A stretch of DNA of 64,000 bases from Leptodactylus fallax (GCA_947044405.1 CAMRHE010000655.1:496001-560000), one strand, 5' to 3'. Shown: positions 22,870 to 34,921, counted from the first letter of the stretch. Notes: generated by a model from the letters alone, not told the origin. Program-made: numbers and translations.

Positions 22870-23123
22870 AGTTTCTCTTTAAGGCCTTATTCACATGACA
22901 GTGTTAGGTCCTTGAAAAACAGCCATGACGGTCCGTTGAATCCTGTTAAAGGGGCTTATTCACATGACAGCTAACAGCAGCCATATGATGGCAGTTTTTC
23001 GTAGTGTCTATTCACATTACTCTAGTCATGTCCGTCAAACGGACAAAGACAGAGCAAGTGATTTTTTTTGATGGCTGTGAAAAAAGGTATATCACATAAA
23101 AAAAAAAAACACAACCAGACATA
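22870..23123. repeat. Foldback repeat carrying the second Tc1 insertion
   Basis: The 'aaggccttattcacatgacag' start is mirrored by 'ggctgtcacatggcag…ggataaggcctaa' after the Tc1 element (25656-25713), so the Tc1 insertion split this repeat. Confidence 0.7.
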
Positions 23124-23416
23124 CAGTGGGTACGGAAAGTATTCAGACCCCTTTAAATTTTTCACTCTTTGTGTCATTGCAGCCATTTGCTAAAAGCAAA
23201 AAAGTTCATTTTATTTCTCATTAATGTACACTCAGCTCCCCATCTTGACAGAAAAAAAACAGAAATGTAGATATTTTTGCAAATTTATTAAAAAAGAAAA
23301 ACTGAAATATCACATGGTCATAAGTATTCAGACCCTTTGCTCAGTATTGAGTAGAAGCCGCTTCCTTTTGAGCTAGTACAGCCATGAGACTTCTTGGGAA
23401 TGATGCAACAAGTTTT

Positions 23417-24189
23417 TCACATCTGGATTTGGGGATCCTCGGCCATTCTTCCTTGCAGATCCTCTCCAGTTCCGTCAGGTTGGATGGTGAACATTGGTGG
23501 AGCCATTTTCAGGTCTCTCCAGAGATGCTCAGTTGGGTTGAGGTCAGGGCTCTGGCTGGGCCAGTCAGGAATGGTCACAGAGTTGTTCTGAAGCCGCTCC
23601 TTTGTTATTTTAGCTGTGTGCTTAGGGTCATTGTCTTGTTGGAAGGAGAACCTTCGGCCCAGTCTGAGGTCCAGAGCACTCTGGAAGAGGTTTTCTTCCA
23701 GGATCTTTCTGTACTTGTACCAGAGAATCTTATTTCTCATAGTCTGGGAGTCCTTCATGTGTTTCTTGGCAAACTCTATGCGGCTTTCATATGTCTTGCA
23801 CTGAGGAGAGGCTTCCTTCGGGCCACTCTGCCATAAAGCCCCGACTGGTGGAGGGCTGCAGTGATAGGTGACTTTGTGGAACTTTCTCCCATCTCCCTAC
23901 TGCATCTCTGGAGCTCAGCCACAGTGATCTTTGGGTTCTTCTTTACCTCTCTCACCAAAGCTCTTCTCCCACCATTGCTCAGTTTGGATGGACGGCCAGA
24001 TCTAGGAAGAGTTCTGGTCGTCCCAAACTTCTTCCATTTAAGGATTATGGATGCCACTGTGCTCTTAGGAACCTTGAGTGCTGCAGAAATTCTTTTGCAA
24101 CCTTGGTCAGATCTGTGCCTTGCCACAATTCTGTCTCTGAGTTCCTTGGGCAGTTCCTTTGACCTCATGATCCTCATTTGCTCTGACAT
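23417..24189 (-). pseudogene. Tc1 transposase lacking its first catalytic Asp
   Basis: The N-terminal frame (24189-23776) starts MSEQMRIMRSKELPKELRDR and carries the paired-type DNA-binding domain and an SGRPSKLS motif. The second frame (23758-23417) reads [13 protein letters not shown] and jumps directly to [10 protein letters not shown]. In the family I remember, the residues between include the SDET first Asp and the WGCF segment, so an in-frame deletion near 23720 removed them. The second Asp ([10 protein letters not shown]) and Glu ([11 protein letters not shown]) remain, 34 residues apart. The enzyme is dead. Confidence 0.92.
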
Positions 24190-24242
24190 GCCCTGTGAGC
24201 TGTGAGGTCTTATATAGACAGGTGTGCGCCTTTCCTAATCAA

Positions 24243-25323
24243 TAATAACAATTTTTATTTATATAGCGCCAACATATTCCGCAGCACTGTACAATTTATA
24301 GGGTACTGACAAAAAAGATACATTACAAAGAAATATTAAATTAACACACTGGGACTGAGGGCTCTGCTCGCAAGAGCTTACAATCTATGAGGTAGAAGGG
24401 GTGACACAAGAGGTAGCAGGGGCGGCATCGGAGGTAGCATTGCTTATACAGTGGTCAGACAATTCTGTAATAGAGGTTACTGTCATTACACATATATAAA
24501 GCTGTATGAGCCGTCACCAGTTGTGTCCTTTAACGAGCAGATGGTGCCTGGACATATAAAGTTAGTCTGAAATGGCACCATATCCTGTGGGGTAATGTGG
24601 GAGCGTGAACAGAGGAGGGTACGTATTAGGGATTCTAACTACGGAAGGGTTTACATTAGGAGTTGTGATAGGCCTGTCTGAAAAGATGTGTCTTTAGTTT
24701 GTGCTTGAAGCTGTAGAAATTGGGGGTTAATCTGATAGTCTGGGATAGAGCATTCCAGAGAAGTGGTGCAACTCGGGAGAAGTCTTGTATATGAGCGTGG
24801 GAAGTTCTGATAATAGAGGATGTTAGTCTTAGGTCATTGAGTGAACGGAGAGCACGGGTTGGGCGGCGATAGACAGAGATGAGGGAGGAAATGTAGGGAG
24901 GTGCAGAATTATGGAGAGCCTTGTGGATGAGGGGGATAAGTTTATATTGTATTCTGTATTGAATAGGCAGCCAATGTAGTGACCGGCACAGACCGGAGGC
25001 ATCGCTGTAGCGTCTAGACTGATAGATGAGCCTGGCCGTCGCATTCAGAGTAGATTGTAGAGGGGAGAGTTTAGTAAGGGGAAGACCGATTAGTAAGGAG
25101 TTACAGTAGTCAAGGCGAGAGTGAATCAGGGCAACAATAAGTGTCTTTAGTGTATCTCTGGTAAGGAAAGGGCAGATTCTGGAGATGTTTTTGAGGTGGA
25201 GATGACATGAGCGTGCAAGTGATTGGATATGAGGGGTGAAGGAAAGGTCTGAGTCAAACAAAACCCCGAGGCAGCGGGCATACTGCCTAGGAGTTATGGT
25301 AAGGCCGGAGACTGCAATGGAGA
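24243..25323 (-). mobile_element. L2-like non-LTR retrotransposon, 5'-truncated
   Basis: It is inserted in the Tc1 element with a 6-bp target duplication. In minus orientation it has the 3' part of ORF2, a 3' UTR and an A/T-rich ending (ggcgctatataaat… then attattatt-like tail) usual for L2/CR1-group elements. A second 3' fragment of the same family is at 30739-31311. Confidence 0.92.
24656..25323 (-). pseudogene. C-terminal part of L2-type reverse transcriptase ORF
   Basis: About 220 open codons end at a stop at 24658-24656. Typical L2/CR1-group landmarks are visible: CLGVLFDSDLSF, SRLDYCNSLLIGLP, NATARLI, SLHWLPIQYRI, PLLWNALS and a final FKHKLKTHLF. The catalytic YADD core lies upstream and is missing through 5' truncation. 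The frame is intact as far as it goes, suggesting a fairly young insertion. Confidence 0.9.
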
Positions 25324-25713
25324 AATCAAGTCCAATCAGTTTAATTAAACACAGCTGGACTCCAATGAAGGAGTAGAACCATCTCAAGGAGGATCAGAAG
25401 GAAATGGACAGCATGTGAGTTATATACGAGTGTCACAGCAAAGGCTCTGAATACTTATGACCATGTGATATTTCAGTTTATCTTTTTTAATAAATTTGCA
25501 AAAATATCTACATTTCTGTTTTTCTCTGTCAAGATGGGGTGCTGAGTGTACATTAATGAGAAATAAAATGAACTTTTTTGCTTTTAGCAAATGGCTGCAA
25601 TGAAACAAAGAGTGAAAAATTTAAAGGGGTCTGAATACTTTCCGTACCCACTGTATATGGTTTTAATACTGGCTGTCACATGGCAGTTTTTCACTGTTTG
25701 GATAAGGCCTAAG

Positions 25714-26159
25714 ACATTCAGGCAGAGTCTTGATGATCCTTGTGCAGGATTCACCTGATTCATGACAAGGTGCAGGCCCGATCATGACTAAGGAACATCC
25801 TCTGTAGGACTGTATGCCCTGACAGAAATCTACGGCAGCTCATGACAGTGAATCTGGAGCAGATGATGGGCCTGCCCCTGCCCCACCAACTTTGAGAAAC
25901 GTGGTGAAGGTGGTGCAAAAAGATCACTTGCAACTATATTAGTCTATAGGGTTGTTAAAAAGTCGCAAACCACCAGTTTGCGTCTTTTTAACAGCAGAAT
26001 AATGATGCAGATTCTTAGCGAATTTGGTCCATTGGGGGGAATCTTACATCCTCTGTGCCTCATCTGGAATTAGGCGCTTTCTCCTTGTGCCCTTGTGTCG
26101 AGGCACAAATCTATGGCAGCCCTGCCAATATTTATGACACTGTGGGGGCATATATAATA
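25714..26159. other. CEP126 intron 2, no gene seen
   Basis: No exon or bounded repeat was found. Segments such as 'ggtggtgcaaaaagatcacttgcaac' resemble text near 27330 and 47760, a dispersed repeat. Confidence 0.4.
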
Positions 26160-27268
26160 TTAACCCCTTCCCTCTCCAGGCCATACTATTACGTCATGCT
26201 GAGCGTGTAGCTAATATGTAGTGATAGTACGTACGGCGCTGTAATACCGTGGGCACAGGAGCTGTGCCTATGGCATTACTTCCAGAACTCGGCTGTATTG
26301 CACATGGGGATTAACCCCTTGGATCCAGGAGCAAGATCGTCCCCCCCCATGAGCAACGGCCTCCTGGCTGCCTAAGTCCATCACACATAGTGAGCCTATG
26401 TGCAATGTACTGCAATACTATCCCAAGTTCAATTCCCCTTGTGGGACAGGTAAAAAGTAAAAAAAAAAAAAAGTTGAAAAAGTTAAAAATTAAGTATAAA
26501 AAATAAACAAATAATAAAAAATGTAAAGAACACATAATGTAAACAAAAATGTTAGGTATCCCCAACGTATTTTGCTTCCATAAAAAATAGCTATAAAAAG
26601 TGATCAAAAAGTACATACATATATACCAAACATCGGTACCAATAGAAAGTACAACTTGCCCCGCAAATAAAGAGCCCTGACATATCTCAGTCAACAAAAT
26701 AGTAAAAAAGTTATAGGTGTCAGAATACGGTGACCCCAGGAAAATCGCTCATTTTCAAAAAGTGACGTTTTATTTGTAAAAGCGGTAAAATGTAATAAAC
26801 CAATAAAATCTGGTATTGCCGTAATTGTAATGACCCACCGGGCAAAGCTGCCATGTCATATATAATACAGAGTGTACGCCGTAGAAACAAAATGCAAAAA
26901 ATGATGATAGAATTGTGTGTTGTTTCACATGGACCCCCAAAAATGTTAATAAAAGCTAATAAAAACATTATATGTACCCGAGAATGGTGCAAAATAAAAG
27001 TACAACTCGTCAGGCAAAGAATAAGCCCTCACATAGCTATGTGGACAGAAAAATAAAAAAAGTTATGAATTTTGGAAGGCGGGGAAGGAAAATATGAAAA
27101 AAAAGTCTCCGAGCATTAAAGGGGTATTCCCGTGAACATGATCATCTATATTTGTAGATAATTAAAATTAAAATGTTTAACTTTTAATTATCTACAAATT
27201 TAAAAATGGTTATGTTCGTGGGAATACCCCTTTAATGTATAAACTACCCTGCGTCCTTATGGGGTTAA
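26160..27268. mobile_element. TTAA-flanked non-autonomous DNA element
   Basis: TTAA at 26160-26163 and 27265-27268 bound the short inverted ends CCCCTT/…ATGGGG. The interior has two diverged halves of the '…ccaatagaaagtacaacttgccccgcaaa…' kind typical of an abundant amphibian repeat. TTAA duplication points to a piggyBac- or Kolobok-type transposase supplied in trans. No transposase ORF is seen. Confidence 0.65.
27117..27236. repeat. 120-bp hairpin MITE nested in the TTAA element
   Basis: The arms ATTAAAGGGGTATTCCCGTG and CGTGGGAATACCCCTTTAAT are complementary except one base. The inner arms 'gtagataattaaaa/ttttaattatctac' are also complementary. Confidence 0.9.
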
Positions 27269-27999
27269 ATATGGCGCAGATGTTGGCCCTGCCCACACCC
27301 ATTTCAGAAAGCCAAAAACGCCACTTGCGGCTAATTTAGTTGCATGAAATAGTCGCTTGTATCTCACCAAGTCAACTTTTTCCCTTTAACCCTATACATG
27401 CAGAACCCTGTATTTCTAGCACTAATCCCTGGAAAGTCCACCATGATGTATATTTATAGCCCTCTCCGTATTAATAATTCCTGTGTTATCTCCAGCAGAG
27501 CATCGCCTTTATACCGTTACATTAATAGCAAATGAGCGAGGAGGGCGGCTTGTAAATAGGCGATTGCTATGTTACGGGGTAGGTTTCAGCCCCGCCAGCC
27601 TAATGAATGCTTTATACTTTCTAAAAGCATTAGTGTAACAAAAGGCCGTACACGATACTTTATCTTCCTATAGTAACCCTCACCTGCACATGCCCCAGCC
27701 GGGCCGGCAGCAGATTCATGGCAACAAAATCATTGCAAGCAAAATGATACACTAGTCCACGAATACTACTCCTATCCATATACAAACGTTACACTTTTTT
27801 TGGGGGGGAAGGTTAAAGGGGTTTCCGGGAATTAACAATGACCGTCAACCCTTAGAACAAGCCATCGGTGTGAGATAGGTGGCGGACCAAACATTACTGA
27901 GCAGTAAAACATAGGGTTATCTATATGACTGTATCTGGTACTGCAACTCTCACTGCCAACTGCTCAGCCCCCTGCTCAGCCCCCTGTTCCTTAAAGAGG

Positions 28000-28330
28000 T
28001 TTTCAGGACTTATTAACTGATGACCTATTCAAGATTCATTGGAGGGTCTGACACCTGCAGATCAGTTGTCTGAAGCAGCAGCTTCTGATTAGGGTTTCTG
28101 CTTCATAGGCCATGTGACATCACGTTCATCGGTCACATGGCTTGATCACAGCTCAGTCCCATTCAAGTGAACGGCCTGAGCTGTCATACCAAGCACAGCA
28201 CCGTACATTAGTACTTGTTATCACAGCTCACTTCAGGTACGTTTACCCTGCCCCATCTTCTAGATAGCGCAGTCAGCAATATTGAGAGGTCACATCACCC
28301 TTTAAAGAAATTGTACAGTACTTCAGAAAC
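28000..28330. repeat. Type C-like foldback repeat
   Basis: It has 'gaggttttcaggacttattaactgatgacctattc' and later complements (ccaagcacagcaccgtac). Boundaries are diffuse. Confidence 0.5.
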
Positions 28331-28893
28331 ATGGCTGCTTTCTTTGTCTCTGGAAGAGACATCACGTCTGTTGGTCACATGGCCATGCTGCAGCTCAGTC
28401 CCATTCATTTTAATGGGATGGAAATGAGGCATTGCCATGGGACCAACAGACATGATGTCACTTCCTGAGGAGCAAAAAGCAGCCATTTTTCGAGTCCTGT
28501 ACTACTTTCACTGCTTGTGCCAGGGCTTGGAGGTGCAAATAGCTTGGTCCTTATGTCTTGCTGTAAAGCTTGGGATAATAATATGACAGAAAGCAGGGAG
28601 CACCTTCTGAAACACAATTTGCAATGAACATAGGGCTCTGTTCACACAGCAGGCAAAAGGTCCATCAGTAATTCTGGATGATTATTCTTCCCGTCAAAAT
28701 TACAGAAACCCTAAAGGACTCCATTATAAGCTCAGGGTCCTTTGGGCACTGGAGGTATCCACTGCAAGATGGGTGGCCTTGAAGACTTATTCACAGGGTT
28801 GTTTTTTGTGTTTTGTCCAGTAACAACAGACATTTTTTTCTTACTTATACAGCTCCCTGTGAGGTCTCAGGTAACTACAATAGGGAGAACTTA

Positions 28894-29346
28894 AAGGGAA
28901 TGTGTCACCAGAAAATAACTTTAAAAAAAAAAAGAAAAGTAAAATAAAGTTTTACATTAGAGGTCCGGTCCTGTCTTTTCGAAGTGAAACTCCTCGCTGG
29001 CTGTGATGTCACGGATCCCTTCCGCTGAAGCTGCTGATTGGTCTCTGGAGTCACGTGACCGCTGAGGCCAGTCAGCGGCCTCAGGAAGAGACCCTGGGAT
29101 GTCACAGGTAGTGATGTCATGTGCCCTTCACTGAGGCTGCTGATTGGCTTCAGCGGTCACGTGTGGAGAGGACTTCTGCCAGAAGATAACAATGGATTGG
29201 GAGGACTGGACTGAGCTGGAAGGCACCGGAGCACCGGGAACAGGTGAGTATTTATTTTTTTCACCTCCTCCGGCCTATTTAACATATAAAAATTTTGTCT
29301 AGACAACCCCTTTAAATAGGTCATTTCATGGCGACACATTCCCTTT
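28894..29346. repeat. Foldback element with AGGGAATGTGTC ends
   Basis: The ends AAAGGGAATGTGTC and GACACATTCCCTTT are exact complements, ~450 bp apart. The interior is GC-richer and imperfectly palindromic (gctgctgattggtctc / gctgctgattggcttc). It is non-coding. Confidence 0.85.
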
Positions 29347-29354
29347 TACTGAGA

Positions 29355-29640
29355 ACAAGGAAGAATAAGGAAATCGGACATGTGCTACTGTCCTACAAAG
29401 TCTATGGGCCAGTGAAAACAGCATGGATGACACCCGGGTTTTCACGGACCCATCCATTCTATTGAATGGGATGAGCCTGAAATGCGATGAGGTATAGGAC
29501 CTGCTCCATAAATGTGGCCCCGACACACAGCTGCAAAAATTACGGCTCTGTGTATGTGCCCATTGAAATGTATGGGTCAGTACTTTTATCTGCAATTGCG
29601 GCTAAAATTGTGGTCGTGTGCATGAGGCCTAACTATAATA
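29355..29640. repeat. Type D-like repeat fragment
   Basis: It ends 'gtcgtgtgcatgaggcctaa', like other type D copies, and the interior has 'cccattgaaatgtatgggtc'. Confidence 0.5.
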
Positions 29641-30738
29641 ACATGTCAGTGCTCGGTCTATAGACTGTGTGTTCTATAAAAAAGCGCCATGTGAATAAGG
29701 CCTAAATGTTAGATTTCTCCTTGAATTGTAATTCCTCCATTCTACGTATAAAATGGCCGCAGCCAGCGTTCTCCTCCCAGGATCTATCCCTTCCAAGTCT
29801 GTAGGCCCAGCACAATGTACAAGTAATCCGTCTTCTCCATCTTTATTTAGAACAGCTAATTGGATAATTTACATCAGATTTTTACCACAGAAAAGACAAT
29901 GTCTGACTACAGTCCAGGCCTTGACATAAGCTGCCATGTTGGTGCCAATGAATTGTGACTGGCTAGAGGTAATCTGCGGATTAATTATTCGTCATGGGGG
30001 GTAAGTTATGGAGACACCGAAAGGAAAACGCAAAAGTAAACAGTAGGGATCCAGACAGGCAGCAAACAATGCGTCCTGCCAGGCCATAGTTGTCACAGAC
30101 AATTCCTATGTGGCAGGACTATAGACTGGTGGGTGAGACCGAGCCAACAAACAAGCAAGTAAAATGGATGGTTATTGTTACAGGGCAACGGCAGAGCCAA
30201 CTCCATGCCCGACAGAGGAGGAGGATCGAGGGTGACTGGAAGAGGCTGCCACTTATTAACCCCTGGAAGACGCAGACTGTTTGGGCCTTAAAGGTGTTGT
30301 CTCCTCAGGTCCACTCCCTCATCAGTGTGGAGAGTCATTGCGAAGAGTGTGGGATTCAGGGCCACCGGGTATTACATATTTGCCCATTTTTCAATGAGGG
30401 GAAATATGTACACCCAGCTGATCAAAGCTGGGGCAGTCGAGAAGTAAAAAGGAAACGCTTGGAAAGAGGCTGCCCTCTGAAAGGTTGTACGTTTTTGTTT
30501 TTTTTTTTTTTTTTTTTTGGAAACCAAATTGAAGTTTTTTGGATGTCACTATGAGACGCGCACAGAATTTATGGGGAGATGGAGCTGAACTAGCACCATG
30601 GTCCCTTTGTTTTCAGGAACGGTGGGGGTTTGTCTGCTGAAATTGGGTTTGGACTGATCCACCAGAGTGCCAGAGGATGCCCCGGTGGGCCCAGGATCTA
30701 ACACAATAATGGTCCAGTAGAAGACTAAATACGAAGCA
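29641..30738. other. CEP126 intron 2, no supported gene
   Basis: A 154-codon plus-strand frame (30090-30554) exists but ends in a poly-T-encoded Phe run, lacks recognisable domains and is not flanked by splice sites. It is treated as chance. Confidence 0.4.
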
Positions 30739-31311
30739 CTACTAATAATAATAATAATACATTTTATTTATATAGCGCCAACATATTCCGCAGCACTGTA
30801 CAACTTGTAGGGTTCAAGTACTGACAAAAAAGATATATTCACACACTGGGACTGAGGGCCCTGCTCGCAAGAGCTTACAATCTATGAGGTAGAGGGGGTG
30901 ACACAAGAGGTAGCAGAGGCGGCAACAGACGTAGCATTGCTTGTACAATGGTCAGACAATTCTGTAATAGAGGTTACTGTCATTACACATATATAAAGCT
31001 GTATGAGCCGTCACCAGTCGTGTCCTTTAACGTGCAGATGGTGCCTGGACATATAAAGCTAGTCTGATACGGCATCATATCCTGTGAGGTAATGCGGGAG
31101 CGTGAACAGAGGAGGGTTCGTTTTAGGGAATCTAACTACAGAAGGGTTTACATTAGGAGTTGTGATAGTTCTGTCTGATAAGATATGTCTTTAGTTTACG
31201 CTTGAAGCTGTGGAAATTGGGGGTTAATCTAATAGTCTGGGATAGAACATTCCAGAGAAGTGGTGCAACTCGGGAGAAGTCTTGTATACGAGCATGGGAG
31301 GTTCTGATATG
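30739..31311 (-). mobile_element. L2-like retrotransposon 3' fragment
   Basis: It starts with an (ATT)n-type tail (taataataataataata) and runs ~570 bp closely parallel to 24243-24810 (about 90% by eye), so only the 3' UTR and the last codons of the ORF remain. Confidence 0.92.
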
Positions 31312-31431
31312 GTCTATTTACTAGGGGTTGTTGCAGGGTAGGCCCCAGAATCATTTTAACTGGTAGGCCCTAGAAACTTTAGTCTGACAAGGGATGAGAT
31401 GCCCATTTTTGTCCTAGAAAACCCCCTTAAA

Positions 31432-31873
31432 GGGGTTGTGCACTTTCAGACCAATATTGAGAGACAAATGTTATTGTTTGTATAATAAAACGTTGTACAA
31501 TTTTCCAATATACTTTCTGTATCAATTCCTCATGGTTTTCCAGTGGATAAAAATCACTCTATGGTCATGTGATATACGGTCCATGGTCATGTGATGTAGA
31601 CACAGGTGCACAGCTCGTTACCAGGCAGACTTCTGATTACTGTGCTGTGACTATAACGAGCTGTGCACCTGTGTGTTCATCACATGACCGTAGACTGTAT
31701 ATCACATGATCATGGGTTCATTTTTATCCAGAATGAATGACAGCAAGCAGAGATCTAGAAAACTGTGAGACATTGGTACTGAAAGTATATTGGAAAATTG
31801 TACAACTTTTTAATATACAAACAATAACATTTCTCTCTCAATATCTGTCTGAAAGTGGCCAACCCCTTTAAGG
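31432..31873. repeat. Foldback MITE, ~440 bp
   Basis: AAAGGGGTTGTGCACTTTCAG … CTGAAAGTGGCCAACCCCTTT ends and long arms: 'gtacaattttccaatatactttc' against 'gaaagtatattggaaaattgtac', and 'caggtgcacagctcgtta' against 'taacgagctgtgcacctg'. Confidence 0.95.
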
Positions 31874-32175
31874 GTATGTTCACACGGTGGAATATGGCGC
31901 TTAATTTGAGGCAGATTCTGCATTAAAATCAGCTCCAAATTCCACCTGAAACCAGCCTCCATTCATTTCAATGGGAGGCAGACACTGATTTTTCCTCTAG
32001 CTGATTTTTCAGCTAGCAGAAAAACATAAGTGTCATGCTCGATATTCAGGCAGATTCCGCCTGATAAGTCCCATTGAAGTTAATGTGCGAAATTGGACTT
32101 GGAATTTGGCCAAGCAGAAAAATTCCTGAAGCTGAATATTTCACCTAGGAAAAATTCCACCATGTGAACACTCCC
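31874..32175. repeat. Foldback MITE 'gtatgttcacac', copy 1
   Basis: The ends 'gggtatgttcacacggtgga' and 'tccaccatgtgaacactccc' are complementary. The internal arms include 'tttttcctctagctgatttttcagctagc'. A second copy is at 48382-48670. Confidence 0.8.
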
Positions 32176-32836
32176 TAAGGCTAAGGCCCCATATGCTGAG
32201 TCCATTGTGAGATGTCCACAGCAGACATTCTGCAGGGAACCCACCTACAACAAAAACCAGACAAAAATGTGGGTATTCAATGCAGCTTTCAGGTGCGATT
32301 TCCAGGTGGCTGGCCCTGGCTTTCAGCCTTTGCACTGTAAAGATTGAAAGCCGAAGGTGAACTCACAGCAAGGGGGTGTTCACACATAGGAATCTGACGC
32401 TGATTTTGGAGCAGATTCCACCCTCAAATCAGGGGCAGATTCAGCTTCCCATTGTTTTCAAAGGGAGGAAGGGTATAAGGGTCCTGCTCGATCTTGCCAC
32501 AGAGTCCGCGGCTCGAGACTCCCGGCCTATTAGGCTCATTCACCTGGGCCTACTCAGTGGGGGAAAGCCGCAACTGTATGCCGTGGGGCGCTGGCGGCCA
32601 CAAAATGAAGAGGAATTCCTGCTGTGTGAACGGCCCCCAATAATTGACATGCTGTGTATTTGAAACCAATGGTGCAAGACGATTACACGCTGCAGATTTG
32701 TTTCTGCAGTGTGTGAATGGGATGTCATTAAATCCCATCCACTACACTGCTACTGTACTTTGTGGCAGGTTAGCCACCGGGTATTTTGCAGCAGCTAACT
32801 GGCTGTGAGTATGCAACATGGGGCCTTAGCCTAAAG
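32176..32836. repeat. Type B-like composite foldback
   Basis: The outer ends 'aaggctaaggccccatatg' and 'catggggccttagcctaa' are complementary. The interior holds a nested 'gttcacacataggaatctgacgc' type repeat. Confidence 0.7.
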
Positions 32837-33089
32837 CGGTTAACTTGCAAACTTGTGAGAGTCAGGAGTGTCACAATCCAAGAGCGTCAATATCATGTCT
32901 TATAAAGGACAATAAACTCCGCCTACTTGTTACTGACAATGTATGTCGGCGATGGCAGGTTACAATAGCTGAGAACCTGCAAGGTTATATTCACACGATG
33001 CAGAAAATTTTCCCTGCACATTTGGCTATAACTCCACAGTAAATTGCACCACAAAATTCTCCCTGATTTTTTCTAACACCACATGAGTA

Positions 33090-33840
33090 GAAATGAGCAC
33101 ATTCCTCCTGCTGCTGCTGTCATTCAGGTCACACCTCCATTCACAACAGAACACAGCTACATATATGGACAGGTCACTACCTGCTAAAAGATCAGCACAC
33201 TCCTCTCCTGCTGTTATTATCATCCCAGTTCTGATCAATGCGGTCATCCTAACCTGTCAGCATCATATATAGACCTCTCTCAAAAACACGACTGAATGGG
33301 TAGACCGGTCACTGCATCCCACAAGATCAGCACACCCTCTCCTGCTGGTTGCATCCATAACCACTGAATCAATGCTGGTCATCCTAACCATGTCAGTTTT
33401 CATCATATATAGACCTCTGCTCAAAAACACGACTGAATGGGTAGACCGGTCACTGCTTCCCACAAGATCAGCACACGCCTCTCCTGCTGTTGCTCTCATT
33501 CCCAGTATCTGATTCAATTTAGGGTATCCTATTCATGTCCATTTCTGTTATACATAGACCACGGCTCAAAAACACAACTGCATGGGTGGATTGGTCACTG
33601 TTTTTCACAAAATAAACACACTCCTCTCCTGCTGTTGCTATCATTCCCAGTATCTGATTCAATGTAGGCTATCCTATTCATGTCCATTTCTGTCCTATAT
33701 AAACCTCTGCTGAAAAACAAAACTACATGGAGCATCGGTCACTGCTTCTCCCAAAATCAACATAGTCCTCACCTGCCTTAGCCATAATTCCTACAAACTG
33801 GTGCACTAGATGGCGTTTTATTCCTGTCCACTTCAAGAAA
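33090..33840. repeat. Degenerate ~140-bp tandem repeat, five to six units
   Basis: 'agatcagcacac…cctctcctgctg' recurs at 33191, 33326, 33467, 33612 and 33756, giving 135-145 bp spacing, with 'acatagacc..ggctcaaaaacac' in each unit. It ends ~100 bp from the CEP126 exon 2 donor, in intron 2. Confidence 0.92.
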
Positions 33841-33937
33841 CTTCTTCAGTCTGAATATAGTTCATAGTGTCCATGTCATACAAAAACATAAAAAAAGAAA
33901 AATACACGATTTTACATCAAATAAAACATCAACTTAC

Positions 33938-34057
33938 TTTCTTCTGCGATTTGTCTCCACTGATAGTTTACGAGCCCTCTGTCTGATGACTTTCTGATCA
34001 TTCAGTAGAGTTTGCCGTTCCTCTTCCAAATCTATCTCTATCTGGGATTTTTGATTT
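33938..34057 (-). CDS. CEP126: CEP126 coding exon 2 (coiled coil)
   Basis: This is a 120-bp minus-strand exon with donor gtaagt after 33938. One base completes TC+A (Ser) from exon 1, 39 codons follow, and AA is left for exon 3. The peptide includes DLEEERQTLLNDQKVIRQRA and ends VETNRRR, aligning with the LEEERQILLQQQKI-RNRARK…ESNRRKK segment of CEP126 as I remember it. The acceptor is ttattttaag with no long pyrimidine tract. A branch-site-like CCTTAAC lies 17 nt upstream, the arrangement of U12-type introns. A degenerate ~140-bp tandem repeat ends about 100 bp beyond the donor. Confidence 0.93.
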
Positions 34058-34611
34058 CTTAAAATAACGAAGGGTTAAGGTCTTATCTCACACACACAGA
34101 TAACCCATATACGCCCCAACATTATCCAGTCAGTGCTGTCATCAGACTGTGCAGGGACACAAGATACTAACCAGGACAATGGTATCACCCGGCTGGGAAT
34201 TCACTCATATACTTCCAGGAGGAATAACAGAGGAACGTCACAATGCAAAGTTCTAAGAAAAGATGCTCCAGCATTGCTATTTCATGAGGAACACAAGTAT
34301 ATCTACCAGCACACAGGTCAGGAGAGCTGACAGGTCCTCTTTAAATCACTGCTAATGTGCAAGCGTCATTAACACTTTATATACTGGCAATTATATTCTT
34401 CCTATGGGAAGTAAGACACTGGAGATCAGGGTTCCAGTAAGCTGCTTACTCAGTCCCTCTGGAGGAGAGCCCTGTCAGTCAGAAACCCTCCCTACATGTG
34501 TGACTATCGCTCCATCAAATGGGGGACCCCATTGGAGTGATCAGTGGGGGTCCCAGTGAATAGACAACTTATCTCCTAGGTGAGAGGTTGTTATTGTGGA
34601 ACAATCCAATT

Positions 34612-34921
34612 AAAGGGGACGGCTTAGACTCCATGAATTTGGATACTGATGACCTATCGACTGGATAGATGATCAATATCTGATTGTTGGGGAGTCCGAC
34701 ATCTGGACCCCAAACCGATCTGCTGGTCTGATTGTCGGAAGTGGTATACATGGTCCAAGTTAATGAGTGCACAGTTGCAGGTCCCTGGCACCAGCGCTAC
34801 AGCGTTCAGAGCCTACGGGATGCAGGTATTGGACCACAACCGATCACATATTGATAACCTATCCTGTGACTACATCATCAGTATTCAATACACATGGGGG
34901 TCTGAGACAACCCCTTTAAGA
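34612..34921. repeat. Foldback MITE in CEP126 intron 1
   Basis: The ends 'aaaggggacggctta' and 'acaacccctttaa' with arms 'tactgatgacctatcgactggata' / 'tattgataacctatcctgtgac' mirror each other imperfectly. Confidence 0.75.

Larger units (their letters stand above)
23124..25653. mobile_element. Tc1 element with an L2-type insertion
   Basis: The ends CAGTGGGTACGGAAAGTATT…AATACTTTCCGTACCCACTG are flanked by TA (23122-23123, 25654-25655). The inverted repeats are ~215 bp with an inner 'aagtattcagaccctttgct' direct-repeat motif. An L2-like retrotransposon fragment (24243-25323) sits inside, bounded by AATCAA on both sides (24237-24242 and 25324-25329). Removing it restores a continuous Tc1 sequence. 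Confidence 0.95.

Noticed and set aside
26311..26697. 128-codon minus-strand ORF rich in Phe and Leu
   Set aside because: It lies inside the TTAA-bounded repeat in an AT-rich tract; composition explains the hydrophobic look.
30090..30554. 154-codon plus-strand ORF with several Cys
   Set aside because: It ends in a Phe run encoded by poly-T, has no recognisable domain and no supported splice sites.
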